From: JACCYI01 sp963828075
GTDB lineage: Bacteria > Actinomycetota > Thermoleophilia > Solirubrobacterales > Solirubrobacteraceae
Assembly (NCBI GenBank): GCA_963828075.1
Contig: CAWHDH010000021.1
Span: 434,001 to 498,000, forward strand
DNA length: 64,000 nt
Reading direction: 5' to 3'
Shown: piece by piece, positions 33,105 to 41,344 of the stretch
Numbering within the stretch: the stretch's first letter is position 1
Layout: every line of letters begins with the position of its first letter
The notes under the pieces: model-generated
Seen by the model: only the letters and a program-made list of their open reading frames with translations
The model's database searches: none
What the model was told of the DNA's origin: nothing
Translations under genes and position numbers: made by a program

Positions 33105-34028
33105 TCAGGTGGCGCGCTTGACGCCGCTGCGCCGCAGCACCGACTCCGAGTAGGAGGCCGAGCGGGAGAGCAGGATCGGGTCGTTGGAAAGCTCGATGCC
33201 GTCCGTGACGCGCGTGGGGTCGAACACGAGCACGTCGTCGCCGGTCTCGCGGCCGGTCTCGAGCCCGGTCATCTCGAGCGTGCCGCCCACCAGCGTCTCG
33301 CGGTCGTTGTGCCACCGCTCGGTGGGATCGTCGACCGGGTCGTCGTCGCGCGCGATCTGGAGCTCGAGCGCCATGCGCACCGGTCCGCGCCCGACGCGCT
33401 CGCGGATCTCCTCGTGCAGGTAGTCGCGCCCGGCCTTCTTCGCGTCCCCGCCGGAGATGTACTCCTCCTCGCCGGACTCCGGGACGAAGCGGTAGCGCAC
33501 ATAGCGCTCGCCGCCGTCGCGGTCGACCCACCGGTACGAGTGGACGGCGTAGTAGCGGACCGTCGCGAAGCTCGCCGGGTGCTTGAGCGCGACGGCGTTC
33601 GCCGGCAGGGCCGGCAGCGCCTCAGGGTGGCGGGCGAGGAACAACGGCAGCTTCAGGAGCTGCTCGGGGCCCGGCTTCGAGGCCTGGACGAACTCGACGA
33701 AGGCCTCCGGCGTCCGGACCGGGAAGCGCGGCGCGGTCTGCGCGACGATGTCGGTCTTCGACCCGTCCGGGACGTAGAACTTCACCGACAGCCCGCGCAC
33801 GTCGGGCCCGTAGTCGGCCGAGTTCGGGTCGCCCGAGCCGTTCGAGACCCGCACCGTCACCGGCACCGGCTCGCCCTGCATGTGCCCGGCCCGCGTCAGC
33901 GCCGCCGCCTCCGGGGTCGCGGTGAACGTGCCCTCGCAGAGCAGGCCCTTGGCGTGGAGCGCGCGGAAGCCCGCGTGGCGCCCGAACACCTGGTTGATTC
34001 CGTCGATGGCCTGCGCCGGGGTGAACAC
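33105..34028 (-). CDS. Catalase-family heme protein (small, SrpA-like)
   Basis: 307-aa catalase-fold protein, shorter than true catalases (about 480 aa), matching the catalase-related peroxidase group. The catalytic His is in LHAKGLLCEGTFTATP (about residue 25), the Asn side in VSNGSGDPN (about 60-70). The proximal heme Tyr is probably in SRSASYSESVLRRSG near the C terminus. No signal peptide is present. GTG 34028 is chosen because the next upstream codons have no family match. It likely removes peroxides, including organic ones; activity without the missing C-terminal parts must be tested. Convergent with the Mce operon. Confidence 0.85.
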   Translation of the reverse strand: MFTPAQAIDGINQVFGRHAGFRALHAKGLLCEGTFTATPEAAALTRAGHMQGEPVPVTVRVSNGSGDPNSADYGPDVRGLSVKFYVPDGSKTDIVAQTAPRFPVRTPEAFVEFVQASKPGPEQLLKLPLFLARHPEALPALPANAVALKHPASFATVRYYAVHSYRWVDRDGGERYVRYRFVPESGEEEYISGGDAKKAGRDYLHEEIRERVGRGPVRMALELQIARDDDPVDDPTERWHNDRETLVGGTLEMTGLETGRETGDDVLVFDPTRVTDGIELSNDPILLSRSASYSESVLRRSGVKRAT

Positions 34029-34073
34029 GGCGCGGAACCATATGCGCCCGGGCCACCCCGGCGCACGGTGACG

Positions 34074-34325
34074 TCACGCGGCGGCCGGGCGTGCCCCCAG
34101 GGGCGCCGGGTCACCGGCGTCGGTCGGCACGAAGAGGTACGCCGCGAGGTAGGCGATCGCGCCGGCCCCGCTCAGCAGCGTCGTGACGGCGAAGCCGATG
34201 CGGAACAGGACCGGATCGACGGAGAAGTAGGCACCGAGTCCGCCCGCCACGCCGCCGAGCTTCTTGTCGGCGGTCGAGCGGGTCAGGCGGCTGGTGCGGT
34301 TCGTGTGCAGGGTGTCTATGGTCAT
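34074..34325 (-). CDS. PspC-domain small membrane protein
   Basis: 83 aa. After a polar lead, RLTRSTADKKLGGVAGGLGAYFSVDPVLFRIGF is the PspC motif, followed by two close hydrophobic segments (VTTLLSGAGAIAYLAAYLFV). PspC proteins sit in the inner membrane and take part in envelope-stress responses. ATG 34325 (MTIDTLH) is preferred over the frame opening at 34361, which adds only an Arg-rich lead. No psp partners are adjacent. Confidence 0.85.
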   Translation of the reverse strand: MTIDTLHTNRTSRLTRSTADKKLGGVAGGLGAYFSVDPVLFRIGFAVTTLLSGAGAIAYLAAYLFVPTDAGDPAPLGARPAAA

Positions 34326-34412
34326 GGAGACAGCCTGCCGTCTCGCGCCCCCGCGCACCATTGGGGATGACCCTATGAAACCCCGCGTCGCTCCCCTAGC
34401 GTGGACCCAGGC

Positions 34413-34613
34413 TTAAACGCGGTACAGGAACGTGTAGTCGGCCGACGCGCCGGACTGGACCCAATCCGCGAGGCCGTAGCGGCACGAGCTCTCGTCCGCC
34501 GCCGGCACGTTGATCGTCTTGGGCGGGCGGCCCTCGACCACCTCAGCTTCGACGCTCTGGCCCTCCAACGGGCCGTCGACGAGGTTCGCAGTGATGGTCG
34601 GTCCGTCGGTCAT
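34413..34613 (-). CDS. Small conserved-looking protein of unknown function (66 aa)
   Basis: Starts MTDGPTITANLVDGPLEGQ and ends YTFLYRV. It is acidic with a single Cys (SSCRYGL), and has no signal peptide or membrane segment. Composition looks like a small beta-rich protein. ATG 34613 overlaps the stop of the next gene upstream by 4 nt (ATGA), which is strong evidence both are real. No family is recognised. The larger frame through it to 35696 is Arg-rich noise. Confidence 0.6.
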   Translation of the reverse strand: MTDGPTITANLVDGPLEGQSVEAEVVEGRPPKTINVPAADESSCRYGLADWVQSGASADYTFLYRV

Positions 34614-34879
34614 GGCAGCGCGCTGCGAGGCAGCACGTACCGGGCCGGCTTGCGTGCGGCGCTTGCGTCGCCGAGGTGCGGTCTGGCGCTGTGCAGGCCA
34701 CGCGCGGCGACCTTCGGCGCGATCTCCTCGGGCTCCCCGGCATGAGCGCTGATCCAGGTCAGGACGGCCGCGGAGTCGGCGCCCTCGGCGAGGATCGCGG
34801 CCCGCTCGATGACCGTCCCGCCGGAGGCGTGCGGTCGCGAGAGGCGCGTGACCAGGGTGCGAATCGCGTCGTCGTCCAT
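34610..34879 (-). CDS. Unknown 89-aa protein coupled to the 66-aa gene
   Basis: Sequence begins MDDDAIRTLVTRLSRPHASGGTVIERAAI and has a central helix (DSAAVLTWISAHAGEPEEIA) and an Arg/Pro tail. No membrane segment or recognised family. ATG 34879 lies 10 nt downstream of the end of the methyltransferase gene (stop 34889), so methyltransferase, this gene and the 66-aa gene form a likely minus-strand operon. The pairing resembles small two-gene modules, but neither partner shows a toxin signature. Confidence 0.6.
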   Translation of the reverse strand: MDDDAIRTLVTRLSRPHASGGTVIERAAILAEGADSAAVLTWISAHAGEPEEIAPKVAARGLHSARPHLGDASAARKPARYVLPRSALP

Positions 34880-34888
34880 ACCTGGAGG

Positions 34889-35662
34889 CTAGTGCGCTGC
34901 GGGGGCGATGCGCGCGACGATCAGCCGGAGGCCGGCGTCGTACTCCTCGAGCCGTCGCAGCTCGCCGTGGCGAGCGTCCCAGACGCCGGTCTCGAGGTCG
35001 CGGCGAAGCGCCTCCACGACGCGGTCGATCACGTGCGCCGGCATCCGCGCGAAGCCCGAGGTGTTGGTCCGCGCCGTCTCGTCGAGCACGCGCTCGGGAT
35101 GCGCCCAGAACGATCCGAGCATCCAGTCCGGCGTGTCGCGGTGCACGAGGACCGGCTCGATCTCGACCTCGGTGTCGTCGCCGAGCCACGCGGCGATGCG
35201 CTCGGGCGGCGGGAAGATCCGCTCGTCGAGCCTTGCCACCTCGGGGAGATAGTCGGCCAGCAGCCACATGCGACCGCTGACGCTGGCGTCGTAGGTCAGG
35301 ATCGCCACCCGCGCGCGGGCCACGCGCCGCAGCTCGCGCACGCCCCGCTCCTGCGCCCCGTCCCAGTGGTGCAGCGTGAGGACGGCCATCGCGGCATCGA
35401 CGCTGCGGTCGCGCAGCGGAAGCGCGCCCGCGTCGGCACGGATCGCCGGGACGCGGTGCGGGGGGCGCTGCGCGGCCATGACGTCGCTCGGCTCGATCGC
35501 GATCACGTGGCGGTCGTCCGGCTCGTAGGAGCCGGTGCCGGCGCCGACGTTGACGACGCTGCGGGCGTCGCCCAGCGCCTGCCGGATCCGCTGCGCGATG
35601 CGCGGGTCCTCGCGGCGCGTCACGGCGTAGTCGCGGCCGATGGACTCGTACCGAACCGTCAC
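34889..35662 (-). CDS. Class I SAM-dependent methyltransferase
   Basis: 257 aa. The SAM-binding motif I is VVNVGAGTGSYEP near residue 35, motif II VIAIEPSDVMAAQRP, and IRADAGALPLRDRSVDAAMAVLTLHHW is the family acidic/post-motif region of Methyltransf_11. GTG 35662 opens a protein that starts VTVRYESIGRDYA, typical for the family; the frame reaching 35818 would overlap the divergent kinase gene. The substrate is unknown. First of a three-gene minus operon with the two small genes. Confidence 0.85.
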   Translation of the reverse strand: MTVRYESIGRDYAVTRREDPRIAQRIRQALGDARSVVNVGAGTGSYEPDDRHVIAIEPSDVMAAQRPPHRVPAIRADAGALPLRDRSVDAAMAVLTLHHWDGAQERGVRELRRVARARVAILTYDASVSGRMWLLADYLPEVARLDERIFPPPERIAAWLGDDTEVEIEPVLVHRDTPDWMLGSFWAHPERVLDETARTNTSGFARMPAHVIDRVVEALRRDLETGVWDARHGELRRLEEYDAGLRLIVARIAPAAH

Positions 35663-35714
35663 GCGCCCAAGATACCCCGGCCGTGCCGGCCGCCACTTGG
35701 GCAGACTGAGTCGC

Positions 35715-36224
35715 GTGTTCGCGGTCGTCATCACGGGTCCGCCGGGCGCCGGCAAGACGTCGGTGCTGACCGCGCTGGTCGACGCGCTCTCAGACGACGA
35801 CATCCCCCACGCGGCCATCGAGGTCGAGATGCTGGCGTGGACGCACCCGGCGCTGAGCGACGAGCAGTGGGCCCGCCATCTCCGTATGGCCTGCGAGCTC
35901 TACCGCGAGGCCGGGCACCGTCTGGTGCTCGTCGCCCAGACCCTGGAGACCGACGCCGACGTGGCCGAGCTCCTGGAGGTGGTCGGCGCGGACGAGGTCT
36001 TCCTCGTGCGGCTGGAGGCACAACCGGCGCGCCTCGTCGAGCGCATCATCGAGCGTGAGCCGCCGGGCTGGTCGGGGTTGTCCGGCCTCGTCGAGCATGC
36101 GCGGGAACTGGCCGCGACGATGCCGGGCTTGGCCGGTGTCGACCTGGTCTTGAGCACGGAGGGCGAACGCGCCGAGGATATCGCGGCGCGCATCCGCGGC
36201 TCCCGACCGGACTGGCTGTCCTAG
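35715..36224 (+). CDS. Small P-loop NTPase/kinase
   Basis: 169 aa. It opens VFAVVITGPPGAGKTSVLTAL, a Walker A motif right at the N terminus, as in AAA/adenylate- or shikimate-type kinases. A candidate Walker B/lid region follows (LVLVAQTLET). An Arg-rich substrate lid (RLVERIIEREPPG) precedes a C-terminal helix. GTG 35715 is preferred to the frame from 35640, which overlaps the methyltransferase gene. Probably phosphorylates a small molecule, identity unknown. Divergent from the methyltransferase by 52 bp. Confidence 0.75.
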   Translation: MFAVVITGPPGAGKTSVLTALVDALSDDDIPHAAIEVEMLAWTHPALSDEQWARHLRMACELYREAGHRLVLVAQTLETDADVAELLEVVGADEVFLVRLEAQPARLVERIIEREPPGWSGLSGLVEHARELAATMPGLAGVDLVLSTEGERAEDIAARIRGSRPDWLS

Positions 36225-36288
36225 CGGGCGCGAGGTCGCGATCGACCCCTCCGGAACCCGGCGACGGCGGGAGGCGTATAAGGGACGT

Positions 36289-36693
36289 ATGCGCCGGGCA
36301 CTCCTGCTCCTCGTGGTGATCGTCGCGGCCGCGCTGCTCGCCCTGCCGGCTGTGGCCAAGGAAGGCGTCACCGCCAAGCTCGACGAGCCGGTGCGCCTGA
36401 GCACGGCGCCGGGCAAGACGATCCGGGTGGCCTGGCGCCTGGTCGACCCGGAGGGGCAGCCGTTCGGCGCGGGCGGGATCTACCTGCGCGTGTCGCGCTG
36501 TCGCGGCAAGCCGATGATGGTGCCCGCCATCGATCGTTCGCGCGGGCGGTTCTCCGCGCGAGTGAAGGTGCCGCGGGGCGGGATCCGCAAGGTGCGCGTC
36601 GGCCTCCCGGGCTGGCGGATCATCGGCGAGAAGAAGGAGCGCGCCGACATGCTGTTCTCCTTCGACCCGCCGCTCGCCCGCCGCTGCTCCTAG
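36289..36693 (+). CDS. Small secreted protein of unknown function
   Basis: 134 aa. The signal peptide is MRRALLLLVVIVAAALLALPAVA with an Ala-x-Ala cleavage site. The mature domain is basic and beta-rich (KTIRVAWRLVDPEGQPF; ARVKVPRGGIRKVRVGL) with Cys near 74 and 133 that could form a disulfide. An AGGGACGT ribosome site precedes ATG 36289. It resembles a small Ig-like or carbohydrate-binding module; no family is assigned. Convergent with the aldo/keto reductase, 6 nt apart. Confidence 0.7.
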   Translation: MRRALLLLVVIVAAALLALPAVAKEGVTAKLDEPVRLSTAPGKTIRVAWRLVDPEGQPFGAGGIYLRVSRCRGKPMMVPAIDRSRGRFSARVKVPRGGIRKVRVGLPGWRIIGEKKERADMLFSFDPPLARRCS

Positions 36694-36699
36694 TCGGCG

Positions 36700-37683
36700 T
36701 CAATCCCACTCGAGCTCGGCGCGCGCCGCCCAGTAACGCTCGGGCGGCTCGACCAGCGGCGCGAGGATCTCGTCGAGGGCGGCGTCGTAGTCGAGATCGA
36801 CGGCGGCGAGGTTGGAGCGCAGCTGGTCGACGGTCGCCGCGCCGGAGAGGACGGTCCCCGCCCACGGCTGCGCGAGCGCGGCGGCGATGGCCACGGCGTC
36901 CGGCGTCGTGGCCCGTTCGGCTGCCGCGTCGCGAAGCAGCGCCGGAGCTGCGCGGTCGGCGAGGCGGCCGTTGGCGACCGCCTCCTTGACGATCACCCCG
37001 AGGCCGGCGGCGTGGGCGCGGGCGAGCGCGGGGCCTGCGGCGCGGTCGTGCAGGTTCCAGGTCGCCTGCACCGTGTCGAAGGCGCCGGTCGCCACGGCGT
37101 GGTCGATGGTGTCGCCTTGGCGCGGCCCCGTGACCGTGACGCCGATCGCCACGCCATCCGCGCGAAGCGCCTCGAGCGCTTCGCGCACCTCGGAATCGTC
37201 GAGCACGCCACTCTCGAGCGTCGCGGAGTGGACCTGGTAGAGCCCGAGGTGCGCGCCGAGGCGTTCGCGAGACTCGGCCGCCTGGACGCGCAGATGCGCG
37301 GCGCTCAGGTCCTTGACCTCGTGCTCGCCGGCGTCCACGCGCCACCCGCCGGTGTACCGGTAGCCCCACTTCGAGCCGACCGCCAGCGCGCGTGGCGCGA
37401 TGCCCCGCGCCTCCAACCACCCGCCGAGGAAGTCCTCGGCGAGCCCGTACGACCGCGCGACGTCGACATAGCGCACACCCTCCGACCACGCGGCGTCGAG
37501 CACCTCGTGGCTGCGCGCGCGGAGCGATTCGACGGCGCGCTCGCCTCCGAGGTCCTCACCATGGCCGAGGTTGATGTACGCGGGCCGGCCGACCGCGGCC
37601 AGGCCGATGCCGATCGGGCTCACCCGCAGCCCCGACCGGCCCAGCGGCCGCAGTCGCCCTGCCTCCGGATCCAGCTCCGCCAC
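36700..37683 (-). CDS. Aldo/keto reductase
   Basis: 327-aa (alpha/beta)8 NADPH oxidoreductase. The N terminus LRPLGRSGLRVSPIGIGLAAVG is the family start. The catalytic set is probably Asp and Tyr in YVDVARSYGLAEDFLGGWL, Lys in GSKWGYRY and His in YQVHSATL. A C-terminal cofactor region IAAALAQPWAGTVLSGAAT follows. The length is normal. Substrate could be a sugar aldehyde or an endogenous ketone; nothing nearby decides it. Confidence 0.88.
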   Translation of the reverse strand: MAELDPEAGRLRPLGRSGLRVSPIGIGLAAVGRPAYINLGHGEDLGGERAVESLRARSHEVLDAAWSEGVRYVDVARSYGLAEDFLGGWLEARGIAPRALAVGSKWGYRYTGGWRVDAGEHEVKDLSAAHLRVQAAESRERLGAHLGLYQVHSATLESGVLDDSEVREALEALRADGVAIGVTVTGPRQGDTIDHAVATGAFDTVQATWNLHDRAAGPALARAHAAGLGVIVKEAVANGRLADRAAPALLRDAAAERATTPDAVAIAAALAQPWAGTVLSGAATVDQLRSNLAAVDLDYDAALDEILAPLVEPPERYWAARAELEWD

Positions 37684-37721
37684 GCGCGCATTATCGCGCG
37701 CACGGGCTATCCTCGCGGGCC

Positions 37722-38360
37722 GTGGCGGTCGAGATACGAGACGTGGCGCCGGGCCTGTGGCTGTGGCGCCAGCCCCATCCCGACTGGGAGGAAGGCGCGG
37801 ACTGGCAGCCCGAGGTCGCGTCGTTCGCCGTGCAATCCCGCGGCGTGGGGATCCTGCTGGATCCGCTCGCGCCGCCGCCGAGTGCCCGCGAGGTGTGGTC
37901 GCGCCTCGACGCGCTCGACCCGAGCGCGATCGTCGTGCTCAAGCCCGATCACGTGCGCGACGTGGACCTCTTCGTTCGCTGGCACGGCGCCGACGCGTAC
38001 GGGCCGCAGCTGTTCTGGCGTAATGACGTGCCACGCACCGAGTTGCGGCCGGTCCGGCCGGGTGACGAGCTTCCCGGCGGCCTGCAGGCGCTCTACGAGG
38101 GCCGTGGCGCGATGGAGACCCCCGTCTATCTCCCCGAGCAGCGGGCGCTGGTGTTCGCGGACGGCATGACCGCGCCGGACGGGGTGCTGCGCGCATGGGC
38201 GACGCCGTGGCACGAGCAACGAACGCTGCCGGCGTTGCGCGCCCTGCTCGCGCTCGATTTCGAGCACGTCCTCGTCTCGCACGGTGATCCGGTGCACGAT
38301 CGCGGCGAGTTCGAGGCCGCGCTCGAGCGCGAGCCGTGGTCCGAGTGGACCGGCGCCTGA
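37722..38360 (+). CDS. Metallo-beta-lactamase-like protein with degenerate metal site
   Basis: 212 aa. The fold is suggested by an initial beta-strand set (VAPGLWLWRQPHPDW), GVGILLDPLAP and a C-terminal SHGDPVHDRGEF. The metal-binding HxHxDH motif is replaced by LKPDHVRDVDLF, so only part of the usual ligands is retained. GTG 37722 starts the frame. It may be a non-catalytic or altered-metal relative of the MBL family. Divergent from the aldo/keto reductase by 38 nt and convergent with the phosphotransferase. Confidence 0.7.
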   Translation: MAVEIRDVAPGLWLWRQPHPDWEEGADWQPEVASFAVQSRGVGILLDPLAPPPSAREVWSRLDALDPSAIVVLKPDHVRDVDLFVRWHGADAYGPQLFWRNDVPRTELRPVRPGDELPGGLQALYEGRGAMETPVYLPEQRALVFADGMTAPDGVLRAWATPWHEQRTLPALRALLALDFEHVLVSHGDPVHDRGEFEAALEREPWSEWTGA

Positions 38361-38367
38361 GCCGAAT

Positions 38368-39108
38368 TCAGACGAGGCCCTGAAGACGCCGGACATGGGC
38401 GGCGTCGTTCCGGTAGAGGACGACGTGGTCACGCAGCTCCGCCGGCCCGCCGTCATCCGCGCGGGCCTGCGTGAACGCCGCGAGCTCGTCGAGGCGGCCG
38501 GGGACCACGGCGAGCACCGCAGCGGCGTCCAGGTCGCCGCCGTACGCGGCGCACAGCCCAGCCAGTCGCGCGGCGCGAACGCGCTCTGACAGCGCGACCG
38601 CCTCCGGGCTGTCCGGCGACGTCATCGGGACGAGCCGGTAGGCCAGGTAGGCGAGGTCCCACACGCGCGGCCCCGGCGAGGCGGTGTCGAAGTCGATGAC
38701 GCCGGCGAGGCGGTGGTCACGGAAGACCAGGTTGTAGGGCGCGAAGTCGTTGTGGCAGATGACCTCGTCGGGCGCGTGGGCCGGCAGCTGCCAGATCCGA
38801 CCCTCGCGCGGGAAGTCGACGGTCGCGTCGTGGTAGCGGCGTAGCAGGCGCGCGGCATCGCGCAGCACGGCGACGTCGAGCACCCACGCCGGCACCTCGG
38901 ACGGCACCTCGCCGGCGACGAAGCTGACCACCTCGCGCCCAGCCGCGTCGAGGCCGAGCGGCTCGGGGACCTCGGCGACGCCGCGCGCGCGGACGTGGCG
39001 CAGCAGGTCATGGATCGTCGGCGTCCACGGGCCGGATCGCCGCCGCACCGTGTCGCCCACGCGGGCGACCGGCCCCATGTTCCCGCCGGCGAGCGCTTCC
39101 TCCTGCAC
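38368..39108 (-). CDS. Phosphotransferase, aminoglycoside-phosphotransferase fold
   Basis: 246 aa with the APH/choline-kinase fold. The catalytic loop is ICHNDFAPYNLVF (Asp and Asn) and the metal Asp is in VIDFDTASPG. The N-terminal lobe opens with LAGGN and VARVGDTVRRRSGPWTP, a conserved start in actinobacterial relatives, so GTG 39108 is kept. It begins immediately after the smpB stop codon. The natural substrate is unknown; an antibiotic-resistance role is only one possibility. Confidence 0.82.
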   Translation of the reverse strand: MQEEALAGGNMGPVARVGDTVRRRSGPWTPTIHDLLRHVRARGVAEVPEPLGLDAAGREVVSFVAGEVPSEVPAWVLDVAVLRDAARLLRRYHDATVDFPREGRIWQLPAHAPDEVICHNDFAPYNLVFRDHRLAGVIDFDTASPGPRVWDLAYLAYRLVPMTSPDSPEAVALSERVRAARLAGLCAAYGGDLDAAAVLAVVPGRLDELAAFTQARADDGGPAELRDHVVLYRNDAAHVRRLQGLV

Positions 39109-39585
39109 CTAGCGGCGGGCGTTGATCGCGCGATCCATCTCGCGCTTCATCTCGCGCTCCTTGATGGTCTCGCGCTTGTCGCCGACGTCCTTGCCGCGGG
39201 CGAGCGCCACCTCCACCTTGGCCCGCGCGCCCTTGAAATAGAGCCGCGTCGGGACGAGCGTGAGCCCGCGCTCCTTGGTCTTGCCGACCAGCCGCTCGAG
39301 CTCGTAGCGGTGCAAGAGCAGCTTGCGCGGGCGCTCGGGCTCGTGGTTGTCGCGCGCCGCGGCGCCGTAGGGCGGGATGTGGACGTTGTGCAGCCACATC
39401 TCGCCGTCGCGGATCGCGGCGTAGCCGTCCTTGATCTGCGCCTTGCCGTCGCGCAGCGACTTGACCTCGGTGCCGGTGAGGACCATCCCCGCCTCGAAGC
39501 GGTCGATGAGGTGGTAGCGGTAGGCGGCCTGGCGGTTCGTCGCCACGTCGCCCGGTTCCGCCTTTCGCTTGCCGCCCTTGGCCAT
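39109..39585 (-). CDS. smpB: tmRNA-binding protein SmpB
   Basis: 158-aa partner of tmRNA in rescue of stalled ribosomes. The OB-fold begins VATNRQAAYRYHLIDRFEAG, with GTEVKSLRDGKAQIKDGYA typical, and the basic C-terminal tail ends KREMDRAINARR, which mimics mRNA in the ribosome. ATG 39585 is 2 nt after the RNase R stop. Gene order smpB-rnr matches many bacteria. The tmRNA gene itself was not seen in the window. Confidence 0.96.
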   Translation of the reverse strand: MAKGGKRKAEPGDVATNRQAAYRYHLIDRFEAGMVLTGTEVKSLRDGKAQIKDGYAAIRDGEMWLHNVHIPPYGAAARDNHEPERPRKLLLHRYELERLVGKTKERGLTLVPTRLYFKGARAKVEVALARGKDVGDKRETIKEREMKREMDRAINARR

Positions 39586-39587
39586 GC

Positions 39588-41303
39588 CTACAACTGTACG
39601 GGCGAGAGATCGACCCGGCCCTGCGGCGCGTCGACCTTCTCGACCCGGACGACCACCGGGTCGCCGATCCGCAGCGCGTTGCCGGACTGCGCCCCGACCA
39701 GCATCGTCTCCTGCGGGTTGAGCTCCCACCAGTCGCCTCGGAGGCGACGGACCGGCAGCAGCCCCTCGTGGCCGTCACCGAACGCGACGAACGCACCGGC
39801 GCCGATCACGCCGATCACCTCGCCCTCCCATTCCGCCTCCCAGCTGCGGGCAAACAGCTCGCTCTCGAGCAGGAAGCAGCGGGCGACGTCGTCGGCCGCG
39901 CGCTCGATCGCCATGGCGTCGCGCTCGCGCTTGGAGCAGTGCTCCCCGGCGTCGTGCAGGCCGGCGGCGGGCGGCGGATCCTCGCCCGCGCCGATCGCCG
40001 CCAGCAGCGCCCGATGGCAGATCAGGTCCGGGTAGCGCCGGATCGGCGAGGTGAAGTGGCAGTAGCGCTCAGAGCGCAGCCCCGAGTGCCCGACGTTCTC
40101 GGGCTGGTAGCGCGCCTGCTTGAGCGAGCGCAGGACCAGCGACGTCAGTCCCATCCGCCCGCGGCCCGTGCGGCGGACGTGCTCGTCGACCCGGTGGGAG
40201 ATCGTCCCGACCAGCTGCTCGGCCTGCTGCGGCGTCATCGGCTCGGGCAGCGGGGGCGTCGGCACGTCGAGCGAGGCGAGCTGGTCGGCGAGGCGCAGGA
40301 CGCGCGGCGGATCCGGGCGCTCGTGGACCCGGTAAAGCGCCGGCTCGCGGCGGCTCTCGAGCAGCCCGGCGACGGCCTCGTTGGCGGCGATCATCAGGTG
40401 CTCGATGAGCCGGTGCGACTCGGTCTGCACCGACCGGCCGAGCTCGGTGACGTGGCCCTCGCGCGAGAAGCGGAACTCGGGCTCGGCCGACTCGACGGCG
40501 AGGGCGCCGCGGGCCTCGCGCGCCGCCTCGAGCGCGGCGGCCACCGACCGCGCGGCGGCGAGCGGCTCGGCCCACGGGGCCTCGGCCGGCTCTGAGCCGT
40601 CGAAGACGCGATCCACGCGCGGGTAGTCCAGACGCGCATCGGAGCGGATCAGCGAGCGGTGAAACGCGGTGCGGGCGACCTTCGCGCCGTCGAAGTCGAG
40701 TTCGACGGTCACCGTCAGGCGGTCCTCCCCCGGCACGAGCGAGCACGCGCGGTTCGAGAGCGCCTCGGGGAGCATCGGCTCGACCGCGCCCGGGACGTAG
40801 ACGCTGGTCGCGCGCCGATGCGCCTCGCGGTCGACGAGCGAGCCGGGGCGCACGTGCGCGGCGACGTCGGCGATGTGCACCCAGACGCGCACGCGGCCGT
40901 CGTCGAGGCGTTCGGCGGAGATCGCGTCGTCGAAGTCCTGCGCGGTGGGCGGGTCGATCGTGAACGTCGGCAGGTCACGGAGGTCGCGGCGCCGGACCTC
41001 CGCCTCGCCCAGCGGCGGCGCGTCGGCGGCCTCGCGGGCGGCCCGCTCCACCGCGGGGTCGAAGCGCCGGCGCAGGCCGCGGTCGATCATCAGCCCTTCG
41101 AGGACGTCGCGGGCGACGTCGGGGCGCCCGAGCCGCCGCACGATCCGCGCGTGCCCGCCGCCGCGGCCGACCGGCGCCACCACCACGAGGTCGCCGAGGC
41201 CGGCGCGGGCGCGCTTGTCGCGCTCGACGTTCATCCGCCCGCGGCCGCGGGCAAAGAACGGGACCGCAGACATGAAGCGGCCGTGCTTCTCGAGCACCGC
41301 CAC
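39588..41303 (-). CDS. rnr: RNase R/RNase II-family exoribonuclease
   Basis: 571-aa 3'-5' exoribonuclease. The RNB catalytic core starts at TFTIDPPTAQDFDDAIS with acidic residues Asp117, Asp123, Asp125 and Asp126. The later core includes GLRSERYCHFTSPIRRYPDL. An S1-like end (EWEGEVIGVIGAGAFVAF) closes the protein. It lacks most of the N-terminal cold-shock and helix-turn-helix domains of E. coli RNase R (813 aa). GTG 41303 is the first usual start codon. With SmpB downstream it probably degrades faulty mRNA in trans-translation. Confidence 0.92.
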   Translation of the reverse strand: MAVLEKHGRFMSAVPFFARGRGRMNVERDKRARAGLGDLVVVAPVGRGGGHARIVRRLGRPDVARDVLEGLMIDRGLRRRFDPAVERAAREAADAPPLGEAEVRRRDLRDLPTFTIDPPTAQDFDDAISAERLDDGRVRVWVHIADVAAHVRPGSLVDREAHRRATSVYVPGAVEPMLPEALSNRACSLVPGEDRLTVTVELDFDGAKVARTAFHRSLIRSDARLDYPRVDRVFDGSEPAEAPWAEPLAAARSVAAALEAAREARGALAVESAEPEFRFSREGHVTELGRSVQTESHRLIEHLMIAANEAVAGLLESRREPALYRVHERPDPPRVLRLADQLASLDVPTPPLPEPMTPQQAEQLVGTISHRVDEHVRRTGRGRMGLTSLVLRSLKQARYQPENVGHSGLRSERYCHFTSPIRRYPDLICHRALLAAIGAGEDPPPAAGLHDAGEHCSKRERDAMAIERAADDVARCFLLESELFARSWEAEWEGEVIGVIGAGAFVAFGDGHEGLLPVRRLRGDWWELNPQETMLVGAQSGNALRIGDPVVVRVEKVDAPQGRVDLSPVQL

Positions 41304-41344
41304 GACCGGGGTCGCGGTGGCCGGCCCGGCTGAAGTGACGCGGC

